The notes beneath the pieces were generated by a model. It saw only the letters and a program-made list of their open reading frames with translations. It made no database searches and was not told the origin of the DNA. From Polyangium sp. 6x1 (GTDB lineage Bacteria; Myxococcota_A; Polyangia; Polyangiales; Polyangiaceae): a stretch of DNA of 64,000 nt. Position numbers and translations under genes: made by a program. Of the stretch, positions 18,400 through 27,268 are shown one piece after another (the first letter of the stretch is position 1; every line of letters begins with the position of its first letter). The stretch spans positions 62,001-126,000 of the forward strand of contig NZ_JARZHH010000005.1 in assembly GCF_029946515.1 (NCBI RefSeq), read 5' to 3'.

Positions 18400-20496
18400 A
18401 TGACAGGGTTGAGATATTTCGTACTGACCGTTCTCGCGGCAGCGACGGCCGCCTGTGACGCCAGCCGCCCCTCGGTGGCCACCCCCGCGTCGCCCCGCCC
18501 GAGCCCCACCCCGGTGACGGCGCCAGCCCCCCCTCAAAAGCACGTCACGCTCGGCGACGTCGGCCTCGACCCGACCGCGCTCGATCGCACCGCCGACCCT
18601 TGCCAAGACTTCTATCAATACGCCTGCGGCGGCTGGCTTGCCAAGAACGAGATACCCGCCGACCGCACCCGCGTGGGTCGCAATATCGAGATCGTCGAAC
18701 GAAACCAGAACGCACTCAGAAGCATTCTCGAGAGCGCTTCGTCGCAGGCGACCGACGACCCGGCGCTCCAGGCCGTCGGCACCTTCTACGGCACGTGCGT
18801 CGACGAAGCGGCGCTCGAGGCCGCCGGCACCAAGGGCATCGACCCCCTCGTAAAGAAAGTGCGCGCGGTGCGTGACCTGCCTTCACTCGTCGCCGCCGTC
18901 GCCGAGCTGCACAGACACGGCATCTTTTCGATCTTCGTCATCGGCAGCGAGCAAGACGCGAAGGACGCGACGCGCGTCATCGCCCGCCTCGACCAAGGCG
19001 GCCTCGGGTTGCCCGACCGCGACGACTACCTGAACGAGGACGCGCGGTCGAAAGAGATTCGAACGCACTATCTCGACCACGTCGGCCGCATGATGCAGCT
19101 TGCCGGCAAGAAACCCGCCGATGCAAAGAAGGCCGCCGACGACGTGATGGCAATCGAGACCGCGCTCGCCCGCGCCTCGAAGACGCGCGTCGAGCGGCGC
19201 GACCCGTCCGGCATGTACAACAAGGTCGACGGCGCAGGGCTCGCGCGCCTTGCGCCCACGTGGGGCTGGAGCGCCTACTTCAAGGGCCTGGGCTTCGAAG
19301 GCCTGCACGAATTCAACGTCACCGCCCCGGGCTTTCTGCAGGGCCTCGAGCACCTGCTCGCGTCGACCAAGCCGGCGGCGTGGCAGGCCTACCTCGAGTG
19401 GCATGTTCTGAACGCCACCGCCGACGCGCTACCAAAGAGGTTCGACGACGAATCGTTCACCATGTGGCGGTTTTTGAGCGGCCAGCAGAAGCAACGAGAC
19501 CGCTGGAGGCGCTGCGTGACCGCCACCGACGCCGCGCTCGGCGAGTCGCTCGGCCGGTTCTTCGTCGCCCGCCACTTCGCCGGCGAGAGCCGCGACGTCG
19601 TCCGGCAGATGATCGTCGCCATCAGCGAGGCCTTCGACGAGCGCTTCGGCGAGCTCGACTGGATGGACGGAAAAACCAAAGAGCGCGCACGCGAAAAGCG
19701 CCAGCAGATAGCCTACCTCATCGGCTACCCGAACACGTGGCGCGTCTATGATTTCTCTCTCGACAAGAAGGTGCACGCGGCCAACGTGCTCGCCGGCAAG
19801 GCCTTCGAGGTGAAGCGCCAGCTCACCAAGGTGGGCAAGCCCGTCGACCGCGAGGACTGGCAAATGAGCCCGCCCACAGTGAACGCCTACTACGACCCGC
19901 AGCTCAACCAAATGGCCTTCCCGGCGGGCTTTTTGCAACCGCCCTTTTTCTCGGCCCGCTCTAGCCTGGCCGTCAACATGGGCGCGACCGGCGAGACCAT
20001 CGGCCACGAACTCATCCACGGCTTCGACGACGAGGGCTCGCGGTACGACGGCAAGGGCAACCTCGCGTCGTGGTGGGAGCCTGAATCGCGCACGCGCTTC
20101 GAGGCCAGGGCGCAATGCGTCGTCGACCAGTATTCGGCCTACGAGCCCCTGCCCGGCGTGAAGATCAACGGCAAGCTGACCCTCGGCGAGAACATCGCCG
20201 ACATCGGTGGCCTCAAGCTCGCCTTTCGCGCGTATCGCGCCCTGCGAAAGAGCGCAGAAGAGCGCATTTGGGCCGACGGGTTCGACGAAGACCAGCAGTT
20301 TTTCCTGTCGTTCGGCCAGTCTCAGTGCACGAAGTGGCGTGAAGAGCGGGCGCGCACGCTCTTGCAGACCGACCCGCATTCGCTGGCAGAATTTCGGGTC
20401 AACGGCTCTGTCACGAACATGCCCGAGTTCGCCCGCGCCTTCTCCTGCGCCGAGGGCAAGGCCCTGAACCCCAAGCAGCGCTGCGACGTCTGGTGA
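18400..20496 (+). CDS. M13-family (neprilysin-like) zinc endopeptidase, lipoprotein
   Basis: 698 residues, a normal length for the family. The signal peptide ends in ATAAC (Cys near residue 19), so the enzyme is probably tethered outside the cytoplasm. The M13 N-terminal domain begins with the conserved CQDFYQYACGGW. The catalytic domain holds NAYY (substrate binding), HELIH (H536, E537, H540: zinc ligands and general base), GENIAD (third ligand E597, D601), and the C-terminal CDVW typical of the family. All key residues are present, so it should be active on oligopeptides. ATG at 18400 is preferred because the signal peptide follows directly; ATG codons at 18358/18361 are also in frame. It is convergent with the next gene. 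Confidence 0.95.
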   Translation: MTGLRYFVLTVLAAATAACDASRPSVATPASPRPSPTPVTAPAPPQKHVTLGDVGLDPTALDRTADPCQDFYQYACGGWLAKNEIPADRTRVGRNIEIVERNQNALRSILESASSQATDDPALQAVGTFYGTCVDEAALEAAGTKGIDPLVKKVRAVRDLPSLVAAVAELHRHGIFSIFVIGSEQDAKDATRVIARLDQGGLGLPDRDDYLNEDARSKEIRTHYLDHVGRMMQLAGKKPADAKKAADDVMAIETALARASKTRVERRDPSGMYNKVDGAGLARLAPTWGWSAYFKGLGFEGLHEFNVTAPGFLQGLEHLLASTKPAAWQAYLEWHVLNATADALPKRFDDESFTMWRFLSGQQKQRDRWRRCVTATDAALGESLGRFFVARHFAGESRDVVRQMIVAISEAFDERFGELDWMDGKTKERAREKRQQIAYLIGYPNTWRVYDFSLDKKVHAANVLAGKAFEVKRQLTKVGKPVDREDWQMSPPTVNAYYDPQLNQMAFPAGFLQPPFFSARSSLAVNMGATGETIGHELIHGFDDEGSRYDGKGNLASWWEPESRTRFEARAQCVVDQYSAYEPLPGVKINGKLTLGENIADIGGLKLAFRAYRALRKSAEERIWADGFDEDQQFFLSFGQSQCTKWREERARTLLQTDPHSLAEFRVNGSVTNMPEFARAFSCAEGKALNPKQRCDVW

Positions 20497-20538
20497 GCCG
20501 CACGCGTAGGGGCCGCAGCAGGCGGGGGCGCCGCGGGC

Positions 20539-20559
20539 AAGTGCCTATGGGAGGCACTT
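20539..20559. terminator. Candidate bidirectional hairpin between convergent genes
   Basis: AAGTGCCT, a 5-nt loop and AGGCACTT form a perfect 8-bp stem in the 48-bp gap between two convergent genes, spanning the minus-strand stop codon at 20545-20547. There is no T-run on either side, so intrinsic termination is uncertain. Confidence 0.3.
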
Positions 20560-21630
20560 CGTGCCCACGACGTACTGGCCGTCCCCCTGGAGCACGCCAA
20601 TCGTGAGGGCACCCGAGGCGGGATCGATGATCATATCGGCGCGAGAGCCTTCGGGGATGGTCCAGGGATCCGGGGTCCCCGTGGTGGGATCGATCAGCTT
20701 GTGATGGCTGGTCAGGCCCCAAGCTTTGCCTTTGTAGGCGGCGAGGCTCAGGACATAATCGTTCTCTGTGAGCCCCGGGACCGGCGTCGTCGTGAACGCT
20801 CCGCCATTGAAGTTCGTCAGGGTCGCGAAGCGATTGTCCGCGGCGACGAAGAGCGAGGTGCCGTCGGTGGCCACACGGCAATCGTACGCAGTCGTGCCCT
20901 GCTCGACGCCCCAGTCCTCCTGGTTGTAGTTCGCCAGCATCGGCACATACCCCGAGCCGATGACGCAGGCGATGACCTCGTTCCCCCTGCGCACGGCGTT
21001 GCCCGCGTACGAGATCGACGACTCGTAGAGCTCCTGCGCGGACCAGCCGTTCTCGGACCCCACGAACAGGGTAATCGCGGCGTGCTCCATGCCGTAGACG
21101 TTCGTCTCGCCGGGGTACTGCCCCTCGATTGGCGCGAGATGGTAGTCATTGTAGAGGTCGCTGCCCGGCTCGATCATCGTGTCGGTGGGCCCCTTGCCGT
21201 CGTCGCAGACAAACTGCATCGTGCTCGTGCTCACGCTGCTATCCACGAAGACCGCGCAGACGGTGCCGTCGCTGCGGGAGAAGTGCTTCCCCTGAAACCC
21301 CGTCTGCTCAGAAGCTTTCGGCGCGAGCAGCACCCGCTCGCCGCCCGCGCGCACGAACTCGAGCCCCGCGTCCGTGGAGAGCAGCGCCGTGACCCCCTTC
21401 TTGCTCGTAGAAAGCGAGAATCCGTCGCGCACATCGACGGCCCAGGGCGTGAAATCGCTCTCCTTGCATACGTTCATCCCCGGGCCGCTACCGCCCCCAC
21501 CGCCTTCACCGCCTTCACCGCCTGCACCTCCCCCGCCGCCGGCGCTCTTCCCCGAGCATCCGAGCGCGGCGACGATCATGCAAGAAGCGCTCGCCAAGAG
21601 CGCGAGCCGCGCGTTGCGGGTCCTATTCAT
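20545..21630 (-). CDS. Lipoprotein with Gly-rich linker, unknown function
   Basis: 361 residues. ATG at 21630 begins a signal peptide ending in AALGC (Cys near residue 25), followed by a short Gly/Glu linker. The mature part is beta-rich with repeated segments of the type GxSLFVAADNRFATL and AAYKGKAWGL, consistent with a small propeller, and it has several Cys that may pair. An in-frame TTG at 21666 extends the protein by 12 residues but places nothing like a signal peptide first. No catalytic motif was found. Its promoter would lie just upstream, in the 763-bp gap that holds the 43-bp tandem array. Confidence 0.85.
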   Translation of the reverse strand: MNRTRNARLALLASASCMIVAALGCSGKSAGGGGGAGGEGGEGGGGGSGPGMNVCKESDFTPWAVDVRDGFSLSTSKKGVTALLSTDAGLEFVRAGGERVLLAPKASEQTGFQGKHFSRSDGTVCAVFVDSSVSTSTMQFVCDDGKGPTDTMIEPGSDLYNDYHLAPIEGQYPGETNVYGMEHAAITLFVGSENGWSAQELYESSISYAGNAVRRGNEVIACVIGSGYVPMLANYNQEDWGVEQGTTAYDCRVATDGTSLFVAADNRFATLTNFNGGAFTTTPVPGLTENDYVLSLAAYKGKAWGLTSHHKLIDPTTGTPDPWTIPEGSRADMIIDPASGALTIGVLQGDGQYVVGTKCLP

Positions 21631-21862
21631 CGAGCTTCGCGTCGTTTTCAAAGGATCACCTTTCAAGAAAGCACGGGTCAGGGCAATGCCCCGGTGCGCG
21701 GCGCCGCTTCAGCAAACGTCGTGCCTCGGTGCAGCGGCCCTGTTTGCCGGGCAATCGGCACCCTCACGCCCGCCGCCAGGGGGCGCAATGAGGACTTCTG
21801 TTCACACGAGGGCGGGTTGGATGGGTACGCTGGAGGGCGGGCTCCGGTATGCAATCGGCCTC

Positions 21863-22195
21863 GCGCCCGGTACGAGCGCCCTTCGGAACGCTCCCCGAGG
21901 CTCTCGCGCCCGGCGCAAGCGCCCTTCGGAGCGCTCCCCGAGGCTCGCGCGCCCGGTACGAGCGCTCTGCGGACCGTTCCCCACCGCTCTTGCGCCGGGC
22001 GCAAGCGCCCTGCGGACCGTTCCCCACCGCTCTTGCGCCGGGCGCAAGCGCCCTTCGGAGCGCTCCCCGCCGCTCCTGCGCCGGGCGCAGGCGCCCTGCG
22101 GACCGTTCCCCGCCGCTCTTGCGCCGGGCGCAAGCGCCCTGCGGACCGTTCCCCGCCGCTCTTGCGCCCGGCGCAGGTGCCTCCAGAGCCGCTCC
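21863..22195. repeat. 43-bp tandem array, nearly eight units
   Basis: Unit starts at 21863, 21906, 21949, 21992, 22035, 22078, 22121 and 22164 give an exact 43-bp period. Each unit begins GCGCC(C/G)GG and contains a TTGCGCC-GGGCGCAA type inverted repeat and a GGA-CG-TCC centre. Two unit flavours occur (TTCGGAGCGCTCCCCG and TGCGGACCGTTCCCC). The period is not a multiple of three and there are no unique spacers, so it is neither a coding repeat nor a CRISPR. It occupies the core of the 763-bp gap 21631-22393; the rest of that gap holds the palindromes at 22219-22265. Confidence 0.9.
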
Positions 22196-22218
22196 GACCC
22201 TCGCATGTTCCCCATGCA

Positions 22219-22265
22219 GCTCCGATCTGGAGCGCTCCGCTCCAATTTGGAGCGGTCACCGCTCC
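22219..22265. promoter_or_regulatory. Cluster of overlapping palindromes upstream of the gene at 22394
   Basis: Three inverted repeats sit side by side: GCTCCGATCTGGAGC (22219-22233), GCTCCAATTTGGAGC (22239-22253, perfect) and GGAGCGG-TCA-CCGCTCC (22249-22265). They lie ~130-175 bp before the start at 22394 and could be operator sites. A related GCTCCAAAATGGAGC occurs at 35543-35557, also beside a 43-bp array. Confidence 0.45.
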
Positions 22266-22393
22266 ATCCTGGATCACCCCTCGCGGCCGGCCCCTCGTTT
22301 CTCCGCTCGTCCCCGCTTGGCCAGCGATTTGCTGTGTCCCTCGATCGACCCGCATCGCGACATGCCGTCGCGACGGCCACAGCGAGGTTTCCC

Positions 22394-23191
22394 GTGCCCA
22401 CGTCGCATACCCCCGCCCGCCTTTCCCGTCTCGAAAAAGCCACCATCAGCCGTGAGCTGCATGCGCTGCTCTCCGCGCGCGCCCAGACGGGTCCCGCGGA
22501 GCCCGCGCTCGACGCCTTCATCCCCGAGCTCGACCTCGTCGCCCTCCGCCTCGACGCGCATGTCGGCGGCAAGATCACGGCAAGGGCCGTACGCGTCGCC
22601 AGCGGCTGCCGTGTCGAGGAGGCCGACGCCATCGTCGACACCTGGACCCGCCAGATCGAGAGCTTCCTCCTGATCGCCGGCCGCCACCGCCGCAGCCCCC
22701 ACGCCCCTGCCGCGCGCGCCTTGCACCAAGCCGCCTTCCCGCATGGCATTGCGTTCATCGACGACCGCGTCCCCGACGAGAACGCAAAGGTCCGCGCCGC
22801 CCTGAAGGCGCTCGCCGCCCCGGAGCACGTGGAGACGCTCATGCATCTGTCGTTCCCCATGGCCTGGCTCGACACGCTCGAGGCCGCCCTGGCCGAGAGC
22901 GACGCCGCATTCGCCGAAAAGAACTCGGCCCACGGCCGGATCGATGAGCACGTCTCGCTCGGGAAGGACACGGAGGCGCAATGGCTCGACGTGGTCTTGC
23001 GCCTGCGCAAATACATCGACTACCGCGCCGCGACCGCGGACGCGAACAAGCGCGTGGAGTGCCAGGCCCTGATCGCCCCCCTGCGAGACGCGCTCGACCG
23101 CGCCAAGGCCGCCGCCGAAAGCCGCGCGACGCGACGGGCAAAGAAGCACGCGCCCAAACACGAGCCCGAAGCGGGCGCCGATCGACCGTAA
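22394..23191 (+). CDS. Alpha-helical protein of unknown function
   Basis: 265 residues beginning at a GTG (22394) preceded by GCGAGG. No signal peptide or membrane segment, so probably cytoplasmic. The sequence is Ala/Arg/Glu-rich and almost wholly helical, with a mid segment (about 60-200) rich in His, Asp and Arg, and a basic C-terminal tail (RATRRAKKHAPKH) that could bind nucleic acid or polyanions. I recognise no family. A longer frame runs upstream through the 43-bp array, but that part is low-complexity and unlikely to be translated. Confidence that a gene is here rests on its codon pattern, GTG with ribosome site, and a clean stop. Confidence 0.75.
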   Translation: MPTSHTPARLSRLEKATISRELHALLSARAQTGPAEPALDAFIPELDLVALRLDAHVGGKITARAVRVASGCRVEEADAIVDTWTRQIESFLLIAGRHRRSPHAPAARALHQAAFPHGIAFIDDRVPDENAKVRAALKALAAPEHVETLMHLSFPMAWLDTLEAALAESDAAFAEKNSAHGRIDEHVSLGKDTEAQWLDVVLRLRKYIDYRAATADANKRVECQALIAPLRDALDRAKAAAESRATRRAKKHAPKHEPEAGADRP

Positions 23192-23250
23192 AAAGGTTTT
23201 TCTCTCGGCGCGCCGCGGCTCCCATCGCCGGGCCCCCCCGTCCCGCACGC

Positions 23251-23300
23251 GCTGCCGCTTCCGCTGCCGCTCCCGCTCCCGCCGACGCAGCCGCTTCCGT
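23251..23300. repeat. Degenerate hexamer tract
   Basis: About 50 bp of CCGCTTCCGCTGCCGCTCC-type units in the 177-bp gap between two convergent genes. Same family as the tracts at 18156, 29031, 34230 and 35510. Confidence 0.75.
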
Positions 23301-23368
23301 TGAGCGTGAAGGTGGGGCGCCATCGGTCGATTACAAGGTGCCACCGTAGCGCCCACAGACTGGCGGAG

Positions 23369-26300
23369 CTACGATATTGCATCGAGGGGAGCGTCATTGC
23401 CCGAGACGATGAAGCTCGCCCAGTAATATGGATGTGCACGGTCTTGGCGCCCCAACATTTCGATCTGCACCTGGCGCAACGCCTCACCGCGACCGATCCC
23501 GGCGAGCAGCTTCTCGTAATATCCCTCCATCAGCTCACAGGTTGCCGCATCGTCGACGCCCCACAAGCTCATCACCTGCGTCTCTGCGCCGGCCATGACC
23601 ATCGCGTGCCGGAAACCGTACACGCCGCCATCTCCAGTTCGCAGGTCCCCCAGGCCTGTCTGGCAAGCTGAGAGGACCACGAGCTTCGTGCCAGTCAGAT
23701 CGACGAGCGAAAGCTCCAAAGCCGTCAGGATGCCGTCATCCTGATCGCCAGGCCCTCGATTGGCTCCGGTGAGCGCGATGCCGGCGCGAAGGAGGGGGTC
23801 TTCGATCAGCGACATCGGCCGCGCTCGCCGATCGGCCACGTGCGAATCGGCGTCGAAGTCGCCCTGACGAGGCGCCTCATGCATGGGCCCTCCCGTGACG
23901 AAGAACCCGTGCGTCGCGATGTGAAGGATTCTTGGCCCTGCAAGCATTGTAAAGGCGCCTTTCGTCGCAGTTGCGCCCGTGATGAGCTTCGCGCCGGGAA
24001 TCTTTCCTGCAATGGTGCGTCCCTCGCGAGCGGCGAACTGCAGCGGCCGAAACTGAATGTCTCGCGCTTCGCCGGAGAGCTCGCCAGGGGAATTGCCCTG
24101 CGCGGCATGGTCGTAGTCCGGCGCAGCGATCACGACCGGGCCTTGTCGCGATTCGAACTGGGTCGCGATGCGCAAAAGGTCACGGCCGCTCGTCAGGTAG
24201 CTCAGCGCATGACGCTCGACGAGGTAGCGCGCATCCTCGTCGATGAGGGCGCCGAAGGGCAAGAAGTTGAGCACCCCGTCGGGGCTCAACAGGAGCCTAT
24301 GAATCGAGCCCAGCAGACGGCGGATCGGTTCCATCAGCAGACGGTCGAGATCACGGGCGCGTGCCCGATGCTCTGCAACGGCCGTGTCCATGACGTCGAA
24401 TTCGCGCGCGGTGGGCTTCGTTTCGGCGGCGGGATGTCGAAGCGACGCGTGCAGCGCCATGACCGCCATGTCAATGGGCTCTGCTTCGCCCAGATCTGCC
24501 CAGCCGATTTCGCCGTGCCGATGCAGAACGAAGGCCACATAGCGGTTTTCTACCCACCGCTCTGCGTTCGAGTCGAGCGTCTGGTAGTGGAATAGCTCGA
24601 CGAGAGCGGCCCCCTCGGGGATCGCAGCCTGCACTTCCGCGATCGTGACGGGCTGCCGCTGGCCTCGGAGCTCGCCGCCGCGACGACTGATATCCGCCTC
24701 GAGCCGCTGGCGGGCCTCATCGAGGCGACGGAGGGTGCTTTGGTCGTCACGAAGCCCCCTATCCCCTGCTGCGCGCCATGCGAGCGCGCTGTACTGGGCG
24801 CAGATGGATTTGAGTTGGTCGAGTCGCTCCTGATCCGCGGGCCCGATGTGACGGCGCAGCGCCGAGAAGCTATCGGTCAGCGCACCGAGCACTCGGCCCT
24901 TGCGATTCAAGATCGTGGTCAGCGCCAACCGCTTCGCATCCTCGTCATTGGGCGCAAAGTGGCGAAGAAAAGAGATGACGACATCGGTGCTCGCTCGCAT
25001 CTTGACCATGTAGGCCCACTTTTGCTGTTCCGCTCCGATCGGGATCATGACCTCCACATGACCATCTTGAATCGCCGCTGCTCGCGCCAACGTTTGCAGG
25101 GCCCTCGAACGTTCACCCGTTGCCATGTGCGCCTTCGCGAGCAACATGAGCGTGGCGCCGACATCGGGGTGCTCCGGTCCGAATACATTCTCCCGGATGG
25201 CGAGCGCACGTTGATAGAGCGGCTTTGCCTTGTCGTAGTCTCGGGTCAGATCGTACAGGAACCCAAGGTTGTGAAGCGCGAGGGCGACATCGGGATGCTC
25301 CGGCCCGAGCTTCGTTGTGATGGCGAGCGCGCGTTGATAGAGCAGCTCGGCGCTCGCGTATTCCCCTCTTTTCTGATGTATCGATGCCAGGCTCATGAGC
25401 GACGAGGCGACATCCGGATGCTCCGGCCCCAGCACCTCCTCCCTGATGCGAAGACCGCGGTGTATGAGCAGCTCGGCCCTCGCGTAGTCCATTCTTTTGT
25501 AGTACACGAGCGCCAAACCATTCAAAGCGCTCGCCACGTTGGGGTGATCGTGTCCCAACGCCACTTCCGCGATATGCAGAGTCCGCAGAGAAAGCCGCTC
25601 TGCATTTGCGTAGTCGCCTTTGTCGAAGTGCAGCAAGGCGAGACTGTTGAGCACGCTGGCAGTTATGGCGTGCTCCGGCCCCAGCACTCTCTCGCTGCTG
25701 GCGAGCGCGCGCTGGAGGAGCAGCTCGGCCTTGTCATACATCCCTCTCTTGCTGTAGAAGACTGCGAGATAGTTGAGAAAGCAGACGATGTCCGGGTGCT
25801 CTGGCCCCAGCTTCGACTCCTGGAGGGGGAGTGCGCGCAAAAAGAGCGGCTCCGCCTTCGCGTACTCGTGTTTCGCCTTGTAGAGCTCCCCGAGGCCGGC
25901 GACCAAGTCGGCGAGACGGGGGTGCTCGGGTCCCAGCGCCATCTCCACAATGGCGATCGCGCGCTGATAGAGCGACTCGGCCTGCGCATAGTCGCCTATT
26001 TTGTGATAAAATGTTGCCACGCAGTAGAGTGCCTCGCCGAATTCCGCGTTCTCCGGGCCCAGCGCTGCCTCCGCGATGGCGAGCGCATGCAAATACGTCG
26101 ACTCTGCCTGGGCGTGGTCCATTTTCGCTTCGTGCAGTCGCGCGATGTCGGTCAACGCAGTGGCCACATGACGATGGACTGGCCCGAACGTGCTCTTCAC
26201 GAGGGCGAGGAGATTGTCCGCCAGCGGCATGGCAGCATCATACTGTCCCTCATCGTGGAGACGATCGACCTCATTGCGGAGCACGAAGATTTCTTCGAGC

Positions 26301-26851
26301 GCACGACTGCGCTCCTCCGGATACCGCGGCTTCAGGATGGATACAGCGCGCTCGACCAGCGGCTTCGCCTTGTCCCCCTCCCCTTGGAACTCATAGAGCA
26401 CCGCGAGATGGTTGAGCACGTTGGCCACGGCTGGGTGCTCGGGTCCCGCCGTCTTCTCCAGAAGCGCGAGTGCTTGCTGGTAAAGCGATTCCGACTGCTG
26501 GTAATCTCCTGTGGTCCTGTAGAACCCAGCGAGTCTGATCAGCGATTGGATCACGTCCGGGTGCTCGGGACCCAACGAAAGCACCTGAAGCCCCAGAGCG
26601 GCCTGATAGAGCGGCTCCGCGGGACCGTGCTCCCCCCTGTCGTCGAACCGCTCCGCGAGCTCATGCAACGACGAAACCCCCTCGCCTGGGCCCACCCCCA
26701 GCGCGGTCTCCATGATCGCCACCATACGGCCGGCGAGGTCGTTCGCCTCGTCCAACTTCCCGGAGGCAACGAGGCGGTCCCCCTCGACTTGGAGCTCGGC
26801 GACCTCCGCCCACGCACGCTTCAATAACTCCGCATCAAAAGTAAGCGCCAT
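23369..26851 (-). CDS. TPR-CHAT protein (caspase-like protease domain)
   Basis: 1160 residues. ATG at 26851 is preceded by GGAGGACGAGG. Residues ~40-600 are kinesin-light-chain-like tetratricopeptide repeats of ~42 residues; eleven copies of a GPEHPDV-like turn can be counted. After a helical linker, the C-terminal CHAT domain (about 830-1160) carries the caspase-like His in ILHIATHGFF (H981) and Cys in LSACQTG (C1063). CHAT domains are caspase-related cysteine proteases, and in bacteria TPR-CHAT proteins are associated with signalling and, in some type III CRISPR systems, with RNA-triggered proteolysis. No CRISPR gene is near here. It is divergent from an SBBP lipoprotein across a 417-bp region with repeated CGTCAGC sites. 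Confidence 0.93.
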   Translation of the reverse strand: MALTFDAELLKRAWAEVAELQVEGDRLVASGKLDEANDLAGRMVAIMETALGVGPGEGVSSLHELAERFDDRGEHGPAEPLYQAALGLQVLSLGPEHPDVIQSLIRLAGFYRTTGDYQQSESLYQQALALLEKTAGPEHPAVANVLNHLAVLYEFQGEGDKAKPLVERAVSILKPRYPEERSRALEEIFVLRNEVDRLHDEGQYDAAMPLADNLLALVKSTFGPVHRHVATALTDIARLHEAKMDHAQAESTYLHALAIAEAALGPENAEFGEALYCVATFYHKIGDYAQAESLYQRAIAIVEMALGPEHPRLADLVAGLGELYKAKHEYAKAEPLFLRALPLQESKLGPEHPDIVCFLNYLAVFYSKRGMYDKAELLLQRALASSERVLGPEHAITASVLNSLALLHFDKGDYANAERLSLRTLHIAEVALGHDHPNVASALNGLALVYYKRMDYARAELLIHRGLRIREEVLGPEHPDVASSLMSLASIHQKRGEYASAELLYQRALAITTKLGPEHPDVALALHNLGFLYDLTRDYDKAKPLYQRALAIRENVFGPEHPDVGATLMLLAKAHMATGERSRALQTLARAAAIQDGHVEVMIPIGAEQQKWAYMVKMRASTDVVISFLRHFAPNDEDAKRLALTTILNRKGRVLGALTDSFSALRRHIGPADQERLDQLKSICAQYSALAWRAAGDRGLRDDQSTLRRLDEARQRLEADISRRGGELRGQRQPVTIAEVQAAIPEGAALVELFHYQTLDSNAERWVENRYVAFVLHRHGEIGWADLGEAEPIDMAVMALHASLRHPAAETKPTAREFDVMDTAVAEHRARARDLDRLLMEPIRRLLGSIHRLLLSPDGVLNFLPFGALIDEDARYLVERHALSYLTSGRDLLRIATQFESRQGPVVIAAPDYDHAAQGNSPGELSGEARDIQFRPLQFAAREGRTIAGKIPGAKLITGATATKGAFTMLAGPRILHIATHGFFVTGGPMHEAPRQGDFDADSHVADRRARPMSLIEDPLLRAGIALTGANRGPGDQDDGILTALELSLVDLTGTKLVVLSACQTGLGDLRTGDGGVYGFRHAMVMAGAETQVMSLWGVDDAATCELMEGYYEKLLAGIGRGEALRQVQIEMLGRQDRAHPYYWASFIVSGNDAPLDAIS

Positions 26852-26892
26852 CCTCGTCCTCCGGATGTACCCATCGTCCGCGCAATCGTCAC

Positions 26893-27125
26893 CGTCAGCG
26901 TCAGCCCGTAGCACACACAACCTCCGTGCCACCGCCGATTCGACAGCTCCGTGCCAACACGTCATCGCATACAGCCCCCCCTCACGCGCCAAAGCGCCCT
27001 CGCACGCGTCAGCATCCTCCGCTGACGCGTCAGCCAGCTCGTGCTTCCTGTTCCCGAGACAAGTCCCAATACGCGCGGCCATCACGCACGTCCTGCCCCC
27101 CTTCCTCGAGCGGTGACACGTCAGC
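26893..27125. promoter_or_regulatory. CGTCAGC site cluster in divergent promoter region
   Basis: In the 417-bp gap 26852-27268 the heptamer CGTCAGC occurs at 26893, 26899, 27007, 27028 and 27119; the 27028 copy forms a perfect 14-bp palindrome GCTGACGCGTCAGC (27021-27034). This looks like an array of repressor or activator sites serving the TPR-CHAT gene and/or the SBBP lipoprotein gene. No clear -35/-10 pair was found. Confidence 0.5.
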
Positions 27126-27268
27126 GGTCCCGTCGACGTCACCCGCGCGCGATTGACGCGCCAGCCGCCCTTCACAGCCAAACCCGCTCGAGCTTTTACC
27201 CGCCATTCCCACCGCCCGAGCGTTGGCCCGGTTCCTGCAACTGCTGCCTCCGACACCGGAGGCATACG

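Noticed and set aside
21863-22195. CRISPR array
   Set aside because: Regular 43-bp period but no unique spacers between repeats, and no cas genes near. It is a plain tandem repeat.
21374-22393. N-terminal 340-codon extension of the gene starting at 22394
   Set aside because: It runs antisense through a lipoprotein gene and through the 43-bp array, whose period would not keep frame. GTG 22394 has its own ribosome site.
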